Assembly: GCF_020907985.1 (NCBI RefSeq)
Contig: NZ_JAJJPA010000001.1
Coordinates: 434,001 to 498,000, forward strand
Reading direction: 5' to 3'
Source: Kitasatospora humi
Lineage (GTDB): Bacteria > Actinomycetota > Actinomycetes > Streptomycetales > Streptomycetaceae
DNA length: 64,000 nt
The position numbers and the translations under genes were made by a program. Each line of letters opens with the position of its first letter. Within the stretch, counting starts at the first letter, position 1. Positions 1 to 8,879 of the stretch are shown in pieces. Under the pieces are notes generated by a model. That model was not told the origin of the DNA and searched no databases. It saw nothing but the letters and a program-made list of their open reading frames with translations.

Positions 1-712
1 CGGTTCGGCCACCGAGATCGAGCGCGTGGTGGCGGGCGACCTCCGCGGTGAGCTCCTTCTCAGCGGGCCCGCCGGTGACCACCACCCGGTAGCCGGCCTC
101 GGACAGCGCCCGGACGGCCTCGGCGGCGGTGGCGGCCCCGGGAGCCCGGGAGGGGACGGCGGCACCGGGATGGACGACCACGTACGGATCGGGCCCGGTG
201 AGCTCGTGCATCTCGGGAGCGGGGCGCACGCGCAGGGCGCCGTCGTCCCCCTCCGGGAGGGTGAAGCCGGCCGCCCGTGCCAGGTCGAGCGCCGCTTCCG
301 CCTCGTGCCGTCCAGGCGCGCGCCGGTGCCGCAGGTCGAGCAGGGAGCCGGGGTAGTCGCGGCTGTCGGCGGCGATGTCGCGGATGCCCGCCATCCGGAG
401 CAGCAAGGCGGTGGGCAGCGGGCTCTGGTGCGCGGAGGTGAGGACCAGCGCGCGGTCGAACCCGCCCTCGGCGAGCTGTGCCACCAACCGGGTGATGCCG
501 TCGGCCCGCACCTGCGGGGGCTGGAAGCCGACCCACGGCGCCTCCCACACGATGATCCGGTCGACGCCGGGCAGCAGTTCGGCGGCCCGGGCGCCCTGCG
601 GGCCGCACAGCACCACGACCTCGTCGGAGCCGTCCGCCACCGCCCGGACGGCAGGGCCGGCGAGCAGGACGTCACCCGCGCTGTCGAGGCGCACCACCAG
701 GGTCCGGCTCAC
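1..712 (-). CDS. GT9 heptosyltransferase-like glycosyltransferase (3' end outside window)
   Basis: This gene starts with GTG at 712 and runs off the left edge, so about 237 N-terminal residues are visible. The start opens with VSRTLVVRLDSAGDVLLAG, the usual beginning of the ADP-heptose:LPS heptosyltransferase (GT9) family. A central HPGA motif marks the start of the nucleotide-sugar binding half and is followed by a VVVTGGPAEKEL segment. Its GTG overlaps the TGA of the upstream gmhB-like gene in a GTGA junction, so the two are probably translationally coupled. In Gram-negatives the family moves heptose from ADP-heptose to LPS core. Here, in a Gram-positive cluster that also makes ADP-heptose, the acceptor is unknown. 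The catalytic C-terminal part cannot be judged. Confidence 0.88.
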   Translation of the reverse strand, partial: MSRTLVVRLDSAGDVLLAGPAVRAVADGSDEVVVLCGPQGARAAELLPGVDRIIVWEAPWVGFQPPQVRADGITRLVAQLAEGGFDRALVLTSAHQSPLPTALLLRMAGIRDIAADSRDYPGSLLDLRHRRAPGRHEAEAALDLARAAGFTLPEGDDGALRVRPAPEMHELTGPDPYVVVHPGAAVPSRAPGAATAAEAVRALSEAGYRVVVTGGPAEKELTAEVARHHALDLGGRT

Positions 713-1290
713 CGGTCCCCGCCCCCGGCACCGGCGGCCCCGCGGCCGAGCAGCAGGTCGACGGCCGAGGCCAGGTCCGGTGCGCACTCGGCCGCACCGG
801 CGACCTCCTCCGGGCGGGTCACGGCGGTGGGCACCAGGACACCGCGGGCACCGGCGGCGCGCGCGGCGGCGAGGTCGGACCCGATGTCGCCGATGACGGC
901 GGCCCGGTGCGGTGCCACTCCCAGGGACCGGCACGCGGTCAGCACCAGCCCGGGGGCCGGCTTGCGGCACTGACAGCCGTCCTCGGCGCCGTGCGGGCAG
1001 ATCACCCAGACCGCGAAGGGACCGAGGAGGTCCTCGACCCGCTGCCGGACGGCCTCGACGTCCGCGTGGCTGAGCAGCCCGCGGGCGATGCCGGACTGGT
1101 TGCTGACCACGCCGACCGCCACGCCTCGCTTCCGCAGGGCGGTGAGCGCGGTGAGCGCGGTCGGCATCGGGCGGACCAGGTCGGGATCGCCGTTGTAGGG
1201 GACGTCCTCGATCAGGGTGCCGTCGCGATCGAAGAGGACGGCTGCCGGCGGGCCGGAGTGCGCCGCGGGACGAGGTCGGGGAGTGTGCAT
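709..1290 (-). CDS. gmhB: HAD-IIIA phosphatase, GmhB-like (heptose bisphosphate phosphatase)
   Basis: The product is 193 aa. The HAD nucleophile motif DRDGT lies at residues 21-25 (Asp21 nucleophile, Asp23 acid/base), followed by VVSNQSG near 61-67. A C-x-H...C-x-C loop (CPHGAEDGCQCRKP) is the zinc-binding insertion typical of GmhB and histidinol-phosphatase-type HAD-IIIA enzymes. A VIGDIGSD motif supplies the late acidic residues. The start at 1290 is chosen because GGAAGG lies about 8 bases upstream; an in-frame extension to 1410 lacks family sequence. GmhB removes the 7-phosphate from D-glycero-D-manno-heptose 1,7-bisphosphate before nucleotidyl transfer. With gmhA and hldE in the same cluster, that role fits well. 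Confidence 0.88.
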   Translation of the reverse strand: MHTPRPRPAAHSGPPAAVLFDRDGTLIEDVPYNGDPDLVRPMPTALTALTALRKRGVAVGVVSNQSGIARGLLSHADVEAVRQRVEDLLGPFAVWVICPHGAEDGCQCRKPAPGLVLTACRSLGVAPHRAAVIGDIGSDLAAARAAGARGVLVPTAVTRPEEVAGAAECAPDLASAVDLLLGRGAAGAGGGDR

Positions 1291-1334
1291 CAAGGGCCTT
1301 CCGGACGAGCCGACGGATCCGCAGGGGAGGACCG

Positions 1335-2294
1335 TCACCCCTCGGGGTGTTCGCGGAACCAGGCGATGGTCCGCTCCAGGCCGTCCCGGGGGGCGGTGCG
1401 CGGTTCCCACCGGAGCTTGCCGCGGGCGAGCGTGAGGTCGGGGCGGCGGACCATCGGGTCGTCCGTCGGGCGCTCGATGAACTCGATCACCGACGAGGAG
1501 CCCGTCAGCTCAATGATCATCCGGGCGAGTTCGAGCATCGTCAGCTCGGTGTCGTTGCCGATGTTGACCGGTCCGCTCAGGTCTGACCAGGCCATGGCGA
1601 GGATGCCCTCGACGGTGTCGTCCACATAGGTGAGGGAGCGGGTCTGGGTGCCGTCCCCGGTGACGGTCAGGGGCCGGCCTGCCAGCGCCTGCCGGATGAA
1701 GGTCGGCACCGCGCGGCCGTCGAAGGGCCTCATCCGGGGGCCGTAGGTGTTGAACAACCGGACGATCGCGGTGTCCACGTCGGCCGCCTCCGCCTCCGCC
1801 GTGGTCAGCGCCTCGGCGAAGCGCTTGGCCTCGTCGTAGACGCTGCGCGGGCCGACCGGGTTGACGTTGCCCCAGTAGCTCTCGCTCTGCGGGTGCTCCA
1901 GCGGGTCGCCGTACACCTCCGACGTCGAGGTCAGCAGGAACCGGGCGCCGTGACGCCGGGCCAGCTCCAGGGCGTTCCGGGTGCCCGCGCTGCCCGTGTC
2001 CAGGGTGTGCAGCGGCAGGCGGAGGTAGTCGGCGGGGGAGGCCGGCGAGGCGAGGTGGCAGACCAGGTCGGTGTGCCGGTCGACGTCGAGCCCCTGGGCG
2101 ACGTCCCCGGCGACGAAGGTGAAGCCGGGGTGGTCGGCCAGCTGGGCGACGTTGTGCGGCGAACCGGTGCAGTAGTCGTCGACGCAGGTGACGTCGTACC
2201 CGTGCGCCAGCAGGGCCTGGCACAGGTGCGACCCGACGAAGCCGGCGCCTCCGGTGACCACCGCGTGCCCGCGGCCCGTTGCCAAGGTGCTCAT
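1335..2294 (-). CDS. NAD-dependent epimerase/dehydratase, UDP-glucuronate decarboxylase (UXS)-like
   Basis: This 319-aa extended SDR carries the Rossmann motif GGAGFVG (G15, G18, G21) and a catalytic YDEAK (Tyr153, Lys157) preceded by the TSTSEVYG serine region. The C-terminal half reads GDGTQTRSLTYVDD, matching UDP-xylose synthase/UDP-glucuronate decarboxylases rather than GalE. The start at 2294 has a strong GAGGAGGA ribosome site. The likely reaction is decarboxylation of UDP-glucuronate to UDP-xylose or its 4-keto intermediate. A UDP-glucose dehydrogenase-like gene near 14.1-15.5 kb could supply the substrate. It heads a leftward set with gmhB and a GT9 gene. An alternative is an ADP-heptose epimerase (HldD), but the motifs fit UXS better. 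Confidence 0.8.
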   Translation of the reverse strand: MSTLATGRGHAVVTGGAGFVGSHLCQALLAHGYDVTCVDDYCTGSPHNVAQLADHPGFTFVAGDVAQGLDVDRHTDLVCHLASPASPADYLRLPLHTLDTGSAGTRNALELARRHGARFLLTSTSEVYGDPLEHPQSESYWGNVNPVGPRSVYDEAKRFAEALTTAEAEAADVDTAIVRLFNTYGPRMRPFDGRAVPTFIRQALAGRPLTVTGDGTQTRSLTYVDDTVEGILAMAWSDLSGPVNIGNDTELTMLELARMIIELTGSSSVIEFIERPTDDPMVRRPDLTLARGKLRWEPRTAPRDGLERTIAWFREHPEG

Positions 2295-2475
2295 CAGGCG
2301 TGTCCTCCTCGGGAGGGAGTGGTTCAGGCGCCCGCCGGTCTTCCTGGCGCAAGAACAGGATCAGTGACCCGGACCGAGTTGGCGACAGCACGACTGCCGA
2401 TGGGGGAGGGAGCCGTCCCCGGCGGCAGCCGCAGCCGGGCAGCCGGCCGGCGCCGGGGACGGCCGTCCGCGTGAC

Positions 2476-2500
2476 GCGTGAAGCGGCCCGTGCCGGGTAG
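2476..2500 (+). promoter_or_regulatory. Candidate SigB-family promoter for the DUF6480-like gene
   Basis: GCGT at 2476-2479, then 15 bases, then GGGTAG at 2495-2500, fits the GNNT-N14-16-GGGTA pattern known for Streptomyces SigB/SigF-type sigma factors. It ends 61 bases before the start codon at 2562. Inference from pattern only. Confidence 0.4.
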
Positions 2501-2561
2501 CCGCGACGGTGCACCACAGTGCAGCGCCCGGCGGGCCGGGCACGCCAGCGAGGAGTGCGCC

Positions 2562-2789
2562 ATGACCACACCAGATCCCGACCCCACGACCACACCCGGG
2601 CTGGAGCATGGCACCACTCCGCCTCAGGGCGACACGCCGCCGGCGGAGGGCGGCATCTCGGGGATCTCCCACCCGGAGCCGCCGGAGCTGCGGCGCGCCT
2701 GGGGGCCCTGGCCCGCCGTGCTGATCGTGGTGATCGCGGTGGTGTTCGCGCTGATCCTGATCGGCAGCATCATCGCCCTGACCATCTGA
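2562..2789 (+). CDS. Small single-pass membrane protein, DUF6480-like
   Basis: The product is 75 aa. The N-terminus is rich in Pro, Thr and Asp (MTTPDPDPTTTPGLEHG), followed by a GETPPAEGS-like segment (here GDTPPAEGG) and GISHPEPPE. One hydrophobic helix fills about residues 50-74 (VLIVVIAVVFALILIGSII) and reaches the C-terminus. This layout matches the streptomycete DUF6480 family as I remember it; the function is unknown. The ATG at 2562 is preceded by AGGAG at 2551. An upstream in-frame extension is low-complexity and not used. It stands alone, with a candidate stress-sigma promoter upstream. Confidence 0.7.
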   Translation: MTTPDPDPTTTPGLEHGTTPPQGDTPPAEGGISGISHPEPPELRRAWGPWPAVLIVVIAVVFALILIGSIIALTI

Positions 2790-2859
2790 TCACCATCGCT
2801 CTGACCATCCGATCGACCCACCGACCGTCGACCCGCGTGCCGGCCGGCCTCCCCGACGG

Positions 2860-3543
2860 TCACCGGAAGATCAGCTCATGGCCGGTCGTCCCGTTCGCCG
2901 CCGTGACGGCCGGCCGGTGGGTCTTCGAAACGGAGGCCAGCCAGACGCCCACCGCTCGCTCCTTGGCGCGAGCGGCCTCGGCCGGCAGCGGGATCCAGGC
3001 GGCCCGGTGCCAGGGCTTGCCCTTCCGGGTGCCGTCGGCGGCCCCGGCGAGGTACTCCACCAGCGGTGGCCGCTGCCGCAGCGAGCAGGCCAGCAGCGAC
3101 GCCCAGCGCACCGCCCCGCTCGCGGCCGCCCGGTCGTCGCACCACGGCGCCGCGCACAGCTCGAAGCCCTGGACGAGGAACCCCAGGCGGCGGGTGATCT
3201 CCCCGACCCGGGAGGTGATCGCGGCGGCCGGGATGCCCAGCCTGACCACCTGCTGCTCCGCCACGCCCAGCTCTGCGAACGCCTTGAGCAGGGGCGTCTC
3301 ACTGCCGCCGGTCGCCCGTAGGGCCGCATCGGGCCCGCCCACGGACACGATGGAGACGCGTGCGCCGTCGGCCGTCAGCATCGCGATGCTGCCACCGAAG
3401 CCCGCCAGTAACTCGAACGGGTGAGCGGACACGATCACGGCGCTGCGGATCGGACCCAGGGGCTGACCGGCATCGGCCGGCAGCCGCCGAACGGCAGGGG
3501 GATCCGATCGGCCGCGGGGGCGGCTCGGAAGGCTCTCGCTCAT
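2860..3543 (-). CDS. LmbE/PIG-L-like protein with degenerate metal motif
   Basis: The product is 227 aa. The core resembles PIG-L/LmbE GlcNAc deacetylases: VIVSAHPFELLAGFGGSIAML at about 36-56, then ARVSIVSVGGPDAALRATGGSETPLLKAFAELG. The family motif AHPDDE, which binds zinc and supplies the catalytic Asp, reads AHPFE here, so both acidic residues are missing. The C-terminal region contains a WHRAAWIPLP segment. The ATG at 3543 is chosen because family sequence begins soon after it. The gene diverges from the carbamoyltransferase gene across a 321-bp gap. It may be an inactive homologue or a repurposed binding protein. Confidence 0.65.
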   Translation of the reverse strand: MSESLPSRPRGRSDPPAVRRLPADAGQPLGPIRSAVIVSAHPFELLAGFGGSIAMLTADGARVSIVSVGGPDAALRATGGSETPLLKAFAELGVAEQQVVRLGIPAAAITSRVGEITRRLGFLVQGFELCAAPWCDDRAAASGAVRWASLLACSLRQRPPLVEYLAGAADGTRKGKPWHRAAWIPLPAEAARAKERAVGVWLASVSKTHRPAVTAANGTTGHELIFR

Positions 3544-3864
3544 CCCCACACCCTCCGTACTCCCTCCGTCTCGACCGGACAACGGGCACCGCGGCGGCGC
3601 GGAAGCCGGCCGGCGGTGTGCCGGCTGGGCCGTCGCCGCGGCGGCGGTGACACCGCCAGCGTGAGCCATCGGAGCACGGGTCGCACCAGCGGTGGGGGCG
3701 CCGCGCCGAGCGGTGGGCCCGGTGGTCGGCACGGTGGGTGACGTCCGGTCCGCCTCGGGTCGCGCCCGCCGTCGGGTCGGCCGAAGCTGTGACGGAAGGT
3801 GCCCGCCGGTTCCTCCGGCCGGCGGGGCGGAGAGATCCAGGTCTCCCGAGCGAAGGCAGAGCCC
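3544..3864. other. Intergenic, divergent promoter region
   Basis: This 321-bp gap separates the leftward LmbE-like gene from the rightward glycan operon, so it should hold both promoters. No clear -35/-10 pair, operator palindrome or small gene was recognised. Open frames here have no family-like sequence. Confidence 0.6.
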
Positions 3865-5532
3865 ATGCGCGTCCTCGGCATCAATGCCCTGTTCCACGAC
3901 CCCGCCGCCGCCCTGGTCGTCGACGGTGCCGTCGTCGCGGCGGCCGAGGAGGAGCGGTTCAGCCGCCGCAAACACGGGAAGCGGCCCCTGCCCTTCTCGG
4001 CCTGGGAGCTGCCCGAACAGGCGGCGCGCTGGTGCCTGCGCCGGGCCGGCCTGCGGCCGGAGGACCTCGACCTGGTCGGCTACTCCTTCGATCCGGCGCT
4101 CGCCGAGCCCGCCGACCAGCTGGGACTCGACGACCCGTGGGACTGGCTCCGGCAGCGGTACGCGCAGGACGCGCCGTCGTTCCTGGCCCACGCCCTGCCG
4201 GGCCTCGACCCGGCGAAGGTCCGGTTCGTCCCGCACCACGTGGCCCACGCCGCCTCGGCGGCCTTCGCCGTCGACGGCACCGCCGACCCGTCCTCGGTCC
4301 TGGTGCTGGACGGCCGCGGCGAGGCCGCCTCCCACCTGGCCGCCCGCCGCATGGGCGGCCACCTGGAACCGCTGGCCGCCCAGCGGCTGCCGCACTCGCT
4401 CGGCCTGGTCTACGAGGAACTGACCCAGCACCTGGGCTTCCTGCGCTCGTCGGACGAGTACAAGGTCATGGCGATGGCCTCCTACGGCTCACCGAGCATG
4501 GCCGCCGAGATCCGCCGTTACGTCTACCCGACCGGGGACGGCGGCTTCCACGCCACCGGGGTGCCGTGGCCGCAGCTGGCGCCCGCGCTGCGGCCGGGCC
4601 AGGAGTGGAGCGGCCGGCACGCGGACCTGGCCTGCTCGGCGCAGCTGGTCCTCGAAGAGGTGCTGCTCGACCTGGTGCGCTGGCTGCACGGCCGGACCCA
4701 CGACCCGCTGCTGACCATGGCCGGCGGGGTCGCACTGAACTGCGTGGCCAACTCCCGCATCGCCCGCGAAGGCCCCTTCGACCGCGTGTGGGTGCAGCCG
4801 GCCGCCGGTGACGCGGGCACCGCCCTCGGTGCCGCGCTGTTCCTCGCGGCCGGCGCGGGGGAGCCGCTCGCTCCGATGCCCGGCGCCGACCTCGGGCGGG
4901 CCTGGTCCGACGCCGAGCTGGAGGAGTGGCTGGTGCGGGCCAAGGTGCCGCACGCGCGACCCACGGACATCGCCGCCGAAGTGGCCCGGGTGCTGGCCGA
5001 CGACGGCATCGTCGCCTGGTTCCAGGGGCGTTCCGAGTTCGGCCCGCGGGCGCTGGGCCACCGGTCCCTGCTGGCCCATCCGGGTAGGGCCGCGAACCTG
5101 GAGCGCCTCAACGACGTCAAGGGGCGCGAGCAGTTCCGCCCGGTCGCGCCCATGGTGCTGGCCGACCGCGCCGACAAGATCTTCGACGGTCCGCTGCCCA
5201 GCCCGTACATGCTCTTCGTCCACCAGGTCGCCACCGAGTGGCGCGAGCGCATCCCCGCGGTGGTGCACGTGGACGGAACGGCCCGGATCCAGACCGTCGA
5301 CCCGGCGGACGACCCGTTGACCGCCCGGATGCTGGAGGAGTTCGAACTGCTGACCGGTCTGCCGGTGGTGGTCAACACCAGCCTCAACACGGCGGGCCGC
5401 CCGATGGTCGACGACGTGCGCGACGCGCTGGAGTGCTTCGGCTCGTCGCCCGTCGACCTGCTCGCGCTGGGGCCGTTCGCCGTCCGGCGCGGCGCGCTCT
5501 TCGCCGCCGGCGGTGAAGGGGCCCGGCGATGA
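3865..5532 (+). CDS. NodU/CmcH-type carbamoyltransferase
   Basis: This 555-aa protein has the two-part family layout. The N-terminal ASKHA-like carbamoyltransferase domain starts at once with MRVLGINALFHDPAAAL and contains HHVAHAASA and VLDGRGE. The second part has MAGGVALNCVANSR, then RSEFGPRALGHRSLLAHP (about 395-412) and VVNTSLN. These match O-carbamoyltransferases that use carbamoyl phosphate and ATP via carbamoyl-adenylate. The start at 3865 is chosen because the fold begins there; an in-frame upstream extension is unrelated. It heads a tightly packed rightward operon and overlaps the next gene by 4 bases (ATGA). A carbamoyl group on a sugar hydroxyl is the likely product. Confidence 0.92.
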   Translation: MRVLGINALFHDPAAALVVDGAVVAAAEEERFSRRKHGKRPLPFSAWELPEQAARWCLRRAGLRPEDLDLVGYSFDPALAEPADQLGLDDPWDWLRQRYAQDAPSFLAHALPGLDPAKVRFVPHHVAHAASAAFAVDGTADPSSVLVLDGRGEAASHLAARRMGGHLEPLAAQRLPHSLGLVYEELTQHLGFLRSSDEYKVMAMASYGSPSMAAEIRRYVYPTGDGGFHATGVPWPQLAPALRPGQEWSGRHADLACSAQLVLEEVLLDLVRWLHGRTHDPLLTMAGGVALNCVANSRIAREGPFDRVWVQPAAGDAGTALGAALFLAAGAGEPLAPMPGADLGRAWSDAELEEWLVRAKVPHARPTDIAAEVARVLADDGIVAWFQGRSEFGPRALGHRSLLAHPGRAANLERLNDVKGREQFRPVAPMVLADRADKIFDGPLPSPYMLFVHQVATEWRERIPAVVHVDGTARIQTVDPADDPLTARMLEEFELLTGLPVVVNTSLNTAGRPMVDDVRDALECFGSSPVDLLALGPFAVRRGALFAAGGEGARR

Positions 5533-6644
5533 CCGCGATCAACTACGCCGTGGTCGTCCCGACGCTGGGGCGGCCGTCACTGAGCACCTGCCTGGCCGCG
5601 CTGGCCGGCAGCGCCGGCCCGCGCCCGGCCCGCGTCGTGCTGGTCGACGACCGCCCGCTGGACGACTGCGAACCGCTGCCGGTCGTGGTGCCCGCCGCCC
5701 TGGCCGACCGGATCAGCGTGGTACCGGGCGCCGGCAACGGACCGGCCGCCGCGCGCAACGCGGGCTGGCGCAACGCTCCCGAACCGTGGATCGCTTTCCT
5801 GGACGACGACACCGTGCCCGGCCCCACCTGGGCCGCGGACCTGGTCGCCGACCTCACCGCGGCGGGCCCGCGGACGGCCGGCGTGCAGGGGCGGATCGTC
5901 GTCCCGACGCCGGACGACCGGCCGCCGACCGACTGGGAACGGACCACCGCCGCCCTGGCCACCGCGCGCTGGATCACCGCCGACCTGGCCTACCGCCGGG
6001 TGGCGCTGGCCGAGGTCGGCGGCTTCGACGAGCGGTTCCGCCGGGCGTTCCGGGAGGACGCCGACATCGCGCTCCGACTCATCGACCAGGGCTGGGAGTT
6101 GACCACCGGACGGCGGACCACCGCCCATCCGGTCCGTCCCGCCGACCCGTGGATCTCGCTGCGGCTCCAGGTCGGCAACGCCGATGACGTCCTGATGACC
6201 CGACTGCACGGCCGCGACTGGTGGCAGCGGGCCGGGGCGCCGCGCGGCCGGCTGCCACGGCACCTGGCGGTCACCGGCGCGGCCGCCGCCGCACTCACCG
6301 CGGGCCTGGTCCGACGCCCAGGTGCCGCCGCCGCGCTGGCCGCCGCCTGGCTCCTGGGGACGGCCGAGTTCGCCGTCGCCCGGATCGCACCCGGACCGCG
6401 CACAGCGGCCGAGATCCGCGCGATGCTCGCCACCAGCGTGCTCATCCCGCCCGCCGCCGCCTGGCACTGGGCCCGCGGCCGGCTGCGCCACCGGAACGCC
6501 CCCGCCTGGACCGGAGTCGCCGCCCCCACCGCCTGGCCCGCGGCCTACCCCCTGCCACCGGCCGCGCCGTCCGCTGCGCCGGAGCCGGCCGACGCCGCCG
6601 TACCGGAAAGCCCCGGACGCGCGCCGGGAAACAGCGGAAGGTGA
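5529..6644 (+). CDS. GT2 glycosyltransferase with C-terminal hydrophobic region
   Basis: The product is 371 aa. The GT-A fold opens with YAVVVPTLGRPSL, has ARNAGW near 75-80 and the metal/nucleotide site FLDDD at 90-94, then FREDADIALRLIDQGW. After about residue 235 there are two alanine-rich hydrophobic stretches that could anchor it to the membrane, then a Pro/Ala-rich tail. It overlaps the carbamoyltransferase stop by 4 bases and is followed after 4 bases by the next transferase, whose ribosome site GGAAGG lies in its last codons. Donor and acceptor are unknown. Confidence 0.88.
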   Translation: MTAINYAVVVPTLGRPSLSTCLAALAGSAGPRPARVVLVDDRPLDDCEPLPVVVPAALADRISVVPGAGNGPAAARNAGWRNAPEPWIAFLDDDTVPGPTWAADLVADLTAAGPRTAGVQGRIVVPTPDDRPPTDWERTTAALATARWITADLAYRRVALAEVGGFDERFRRAFREDADIALRLIDQGWELTTGRRTTAHPVRPADPWISLRLQVGNADDVLMTRLHGRDWWQRAGAPRGRLPRHLAVTGAAAAALTAGLVRRPGAAAALAAAWLLGTAEFAVARIAPGPRTAAEIRAMLATSVLIPPAAAWHWARGRLRHRNAPAWTGVAAPTAWPAAYPLPPAAPSAAPEPADAAVPESPGRAPGNSGR

Positions 6645-6648
6645 CACC

Positions 6649-7611
6649 GTGAACATCCTGCTCTGGCACGTCCACGGCTCGTGGACCACCGCGTTCGTGC
6701 AGGGACCGCACACCTACCTGGTGCCCGTGCTCGCCGGCCGCGGGCCGGACGGCCTCGGCCGCGCCCGGACCTTCGACTGGCCGGCGTCCGTCGTGGAGCT
6801 GCCCCCGGAGCGGCTCCGGGAGACCCCCGTCGACCTGGTGCTGCTGCAACGCCCGCACGAGGAGCAGCTGGTGGCGCGCTGGTCGGGGCGGCGCCCCGGC
6901 CGCGACGTGCCCGCGGTGTACCTGGAGCACAACTGCCCGCACGGTGACGTTCCCGACACCCGGCACCCGGTGGCCGACCGGGACGACCTGACGGTCGTCC
7001 ACGTGACCGAGTTCAACCGGCTCTTCTGGGACTGCGGTCGGACCAGGACCACGGTGATCGAGCACGGCATCGTCGACCCGGGCCACGGCTACACCGGTGA
7101 ACTGACCGCCGCCGCGGTCGTGGTCAACGAGCCGCTGCGCCGGGGCCGCACCACCGGCACCGACCTGCTGCCGTACTTCGCCGAGCAGGCACCGCTGCAC
7201 GTCTTCGGCATGGGCACCGCCGACCTCGCCCGCCACCTCGCGCTGCCCGCCGACCGGTGCCGCACGGCCGAACTGCCGCAGGCCGACATGCACCGGGAGT
7301 TGGCGCGTCGGCGGCTCTACCTGCACCCCGTCCGCTGGACGTCACTCGGCCTGTCGCTCCTGGAGGCGATGCACCTCGGCATGCCGGTCGCCGCGCTCGC
7401 GACCACCGAGACCACCCGAGCCGTGCCGCCGGGAGCCGGCGTGGTGTCCACCAGCCCGGAGGTCCTCGCCGCCGCCGTCCGCCACTACCTCGCGGAGCCG
7501 CAGGCGGCCGCCGAGGACGGCGCCCGGGCCCGCCGGGCCGCCCTGGAGCGGTACGGCCTCAAGCGCTTCCTGACCGACTGGGAGCGCCTGATCGAGGAGG
7601 TGACCCGGTGA
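6649..7611 (+). CDS. GT1/GT4-like glycosyltransferase
   Basis: The product is 320 aa, starting at GTG 6649 with GGAAGG upstream. The N-terminus NILLWHVHGSWTTAFVQG resembles a small GT-B family found in actinobacterial glycan clusters. A late segment HPVRWTSLGLSLLEAMHLGMPVAALA contains the donor-binding Glu region of GT4 enzymes. A longer in-frame extension upstream overlaps the previous gene and is rejected. Its stop overlaps the next GTG in a GTGA junction. The donor is not predictable from motifs alone. Confidence 0.82.
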   Translation: MNILLWHVHGSWTTAFVQGPHTYLVPVLAGRGPDGLGRARTFDWPASVVELPPERLRETPVDLVLLQRPHEEQLVARWSGRRPGRDVPAVYLEHNCPHGDVPDTRHPVADRDDLTVVHVTEFNRLFWDCGRTRTTVIEHGIVDPGHGYTGELTAAAVVVNEPLRRGRTTGTDLLPYFAEQAPLHVFGMGTADLARHLALPADRCRTAELPQADMHRELARRRLYLHPVRWTSLGLSLLEAMHLGMPVAALATTETTRAVPPGAGVVSTSPEVLAAAVRHYLAEPQAAAEDGARARRAALERYGLKRFLTDWERLIEEVTR

Positions 7612-8879
7612 CGTCCGCCCTCACGATCGCGCTCGTCTCGGAACACGCCAGCCCGCTGGCCACCCTCGGCGGTGTCGACGCCGGCGGCCAGAACGTCCAT
7701 GTCGCGGCGCTGGCAAGGGCGTTGGCCGACCGAGGCCACCGGGTGACGGTGCACACCAGGCGCACCGACCCCAGCAGCCCCGAGCACGTCCGGTTCGCCT
7801 CCGGGGTCACCGTCCACCACGTGGCGGCCGGGCCGCCGCAGCCGCTGCTGAAGGACGAACTGCTGCCCCACATGCCGGCGTTCGGGGACCAGCTCGCCCG
7901 GTACTGGGCGGTCCGGCGACCCGACCTGGCGCACGCGCACTTCTGGATGTCCGGGCTGGGCGCGGTGCGGGGTGCGCGCCGCCACCGGCTCCCCGTCCTG
8001 CAGACCTACCACGCGCTGGGCGCGGTGAAGCGCCGCCACCAGGCCGAGGCGGACACCAGCCCGCCGACCCGGATCGCGATCGAGACCGCGGTCGGCCGGT
8101 CCGTCGCCGCGGTCATCGCCACCTGCCGCGACGAGGTCGCCGAACTGGTCGCCATGGGCGTGCCGGCCGAGCGGATCTCGGTGGTGCCGTGCGGGGTGGA
8201 CCCGTTCACCTTCGAGCCGCTCGGTCCGGTCGCCGCCCGGACCGAGCGGCCCCGGCTCCTGGTGGTCGGCCGGCTGATCCCGCGCAAGCAGGTCGACCTC
8301 GTGGTGGACAGCCTCGTGGAGCTGCCCGGCGTCGAGCTGCTCGTGGCCGGCGGCCCCCCGGTCGAGCGGCTGGACGAGGACCCGGAGGCCCGCAGGCTCC
8401 TCGCCCGTGCGCGGTCCCGAGGGGTGGCCGGACGGCTGACTCTGCTCGGCGGCATGCCCGCCGACCGGATGCCCGCCCTGATCCGCAGCGCGGACGTCGT
8501 CGTGTGCCCCGCGCGGTACGAGCCCTTCGGCATCGTGCCGCTGGAGGCCATGGCATGCGGAGTGCCCGTGGTGGCCACCGCGGTCGGCGGCCACCTGGAC
8601 ACCGTGGTCGACCGGGGCACCGGGCTGCTGGTCGCCCCCGACTCGGCCGACGCCCTCACCGCGGCGATCGCCGCCCTGCTGCGCGAGCCCGCCACCCGGG
8701 CCGCCTACGGCGCGGCGGGCCGCCGCCGGATCCTGGACCGCTTCACCTGGGAGCGGGTCGCCGCCGGCACCGAGCAGATCTACCGGGAGGTGCTGGCCCG
8801 GCCGGCACCGGCCGCGCCGCGGGGCCGCCGCGGCTCCGCCGCCCGACCCGCCACGCGCACCAGAACAGGAGCTCCCTGA
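7608..8879 (+). CDS. GT4 glycosyltransferase
   Basis: The product is 423 aa. It begins with a sucrose-phosphate-synthase-like N-terminus, SEHASPLATLGGVDAGGQN, and has the C-terminal GT4 signature EPFGIVPLEAMACG, in which Glu305 and Glu313 form the E-x7-E pair that contacts the sugar nucleotide. VPCGVDPFTFEP and LLVVGRLIPRKQ mark the second Rossmann domain. GTG 7608 overlaps the upstream stop; the last codons overlap gmhA as TGATG. Mannosyl or heptosyl transfer would fit the family and context, but this is inference. Confidence 0.9.
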   Translation: MTSALTIALVSEHASPLATLGGVDAGGQNVHVAALARALADRGHRVTVHTRRTDPSSPEHVRFASGVTVHHVAAGPPQPLLKDELLPHMPAFGDQLARYWAVRRPDLAHAHFWMSGLGAVRGARRHRLPVLQTYHALGAVKRRHQAEADTSPPTRIAIETAVGRSVAAVIATCRDEVAELVAMGVPAERISVVPCGVDPFTFEPLGPVAARTERPRLLVVGRLIPRKQVDLVVDSLVELPGVELLVAGGPPVERLDEDPEARRLLARARSRGVAGRLTLLGGMPADRMPALIRSADVVVCPARYEPFGIVPLEAMACGVPVVATAVGGHLDTVVDRGTGLLVAPDSADALTAAIAALLREPATRAAYGAAGRRRILDRFTWERVAAGTEQIYREVLARPAPAAPRGRRGSAARPATRTRTGAP

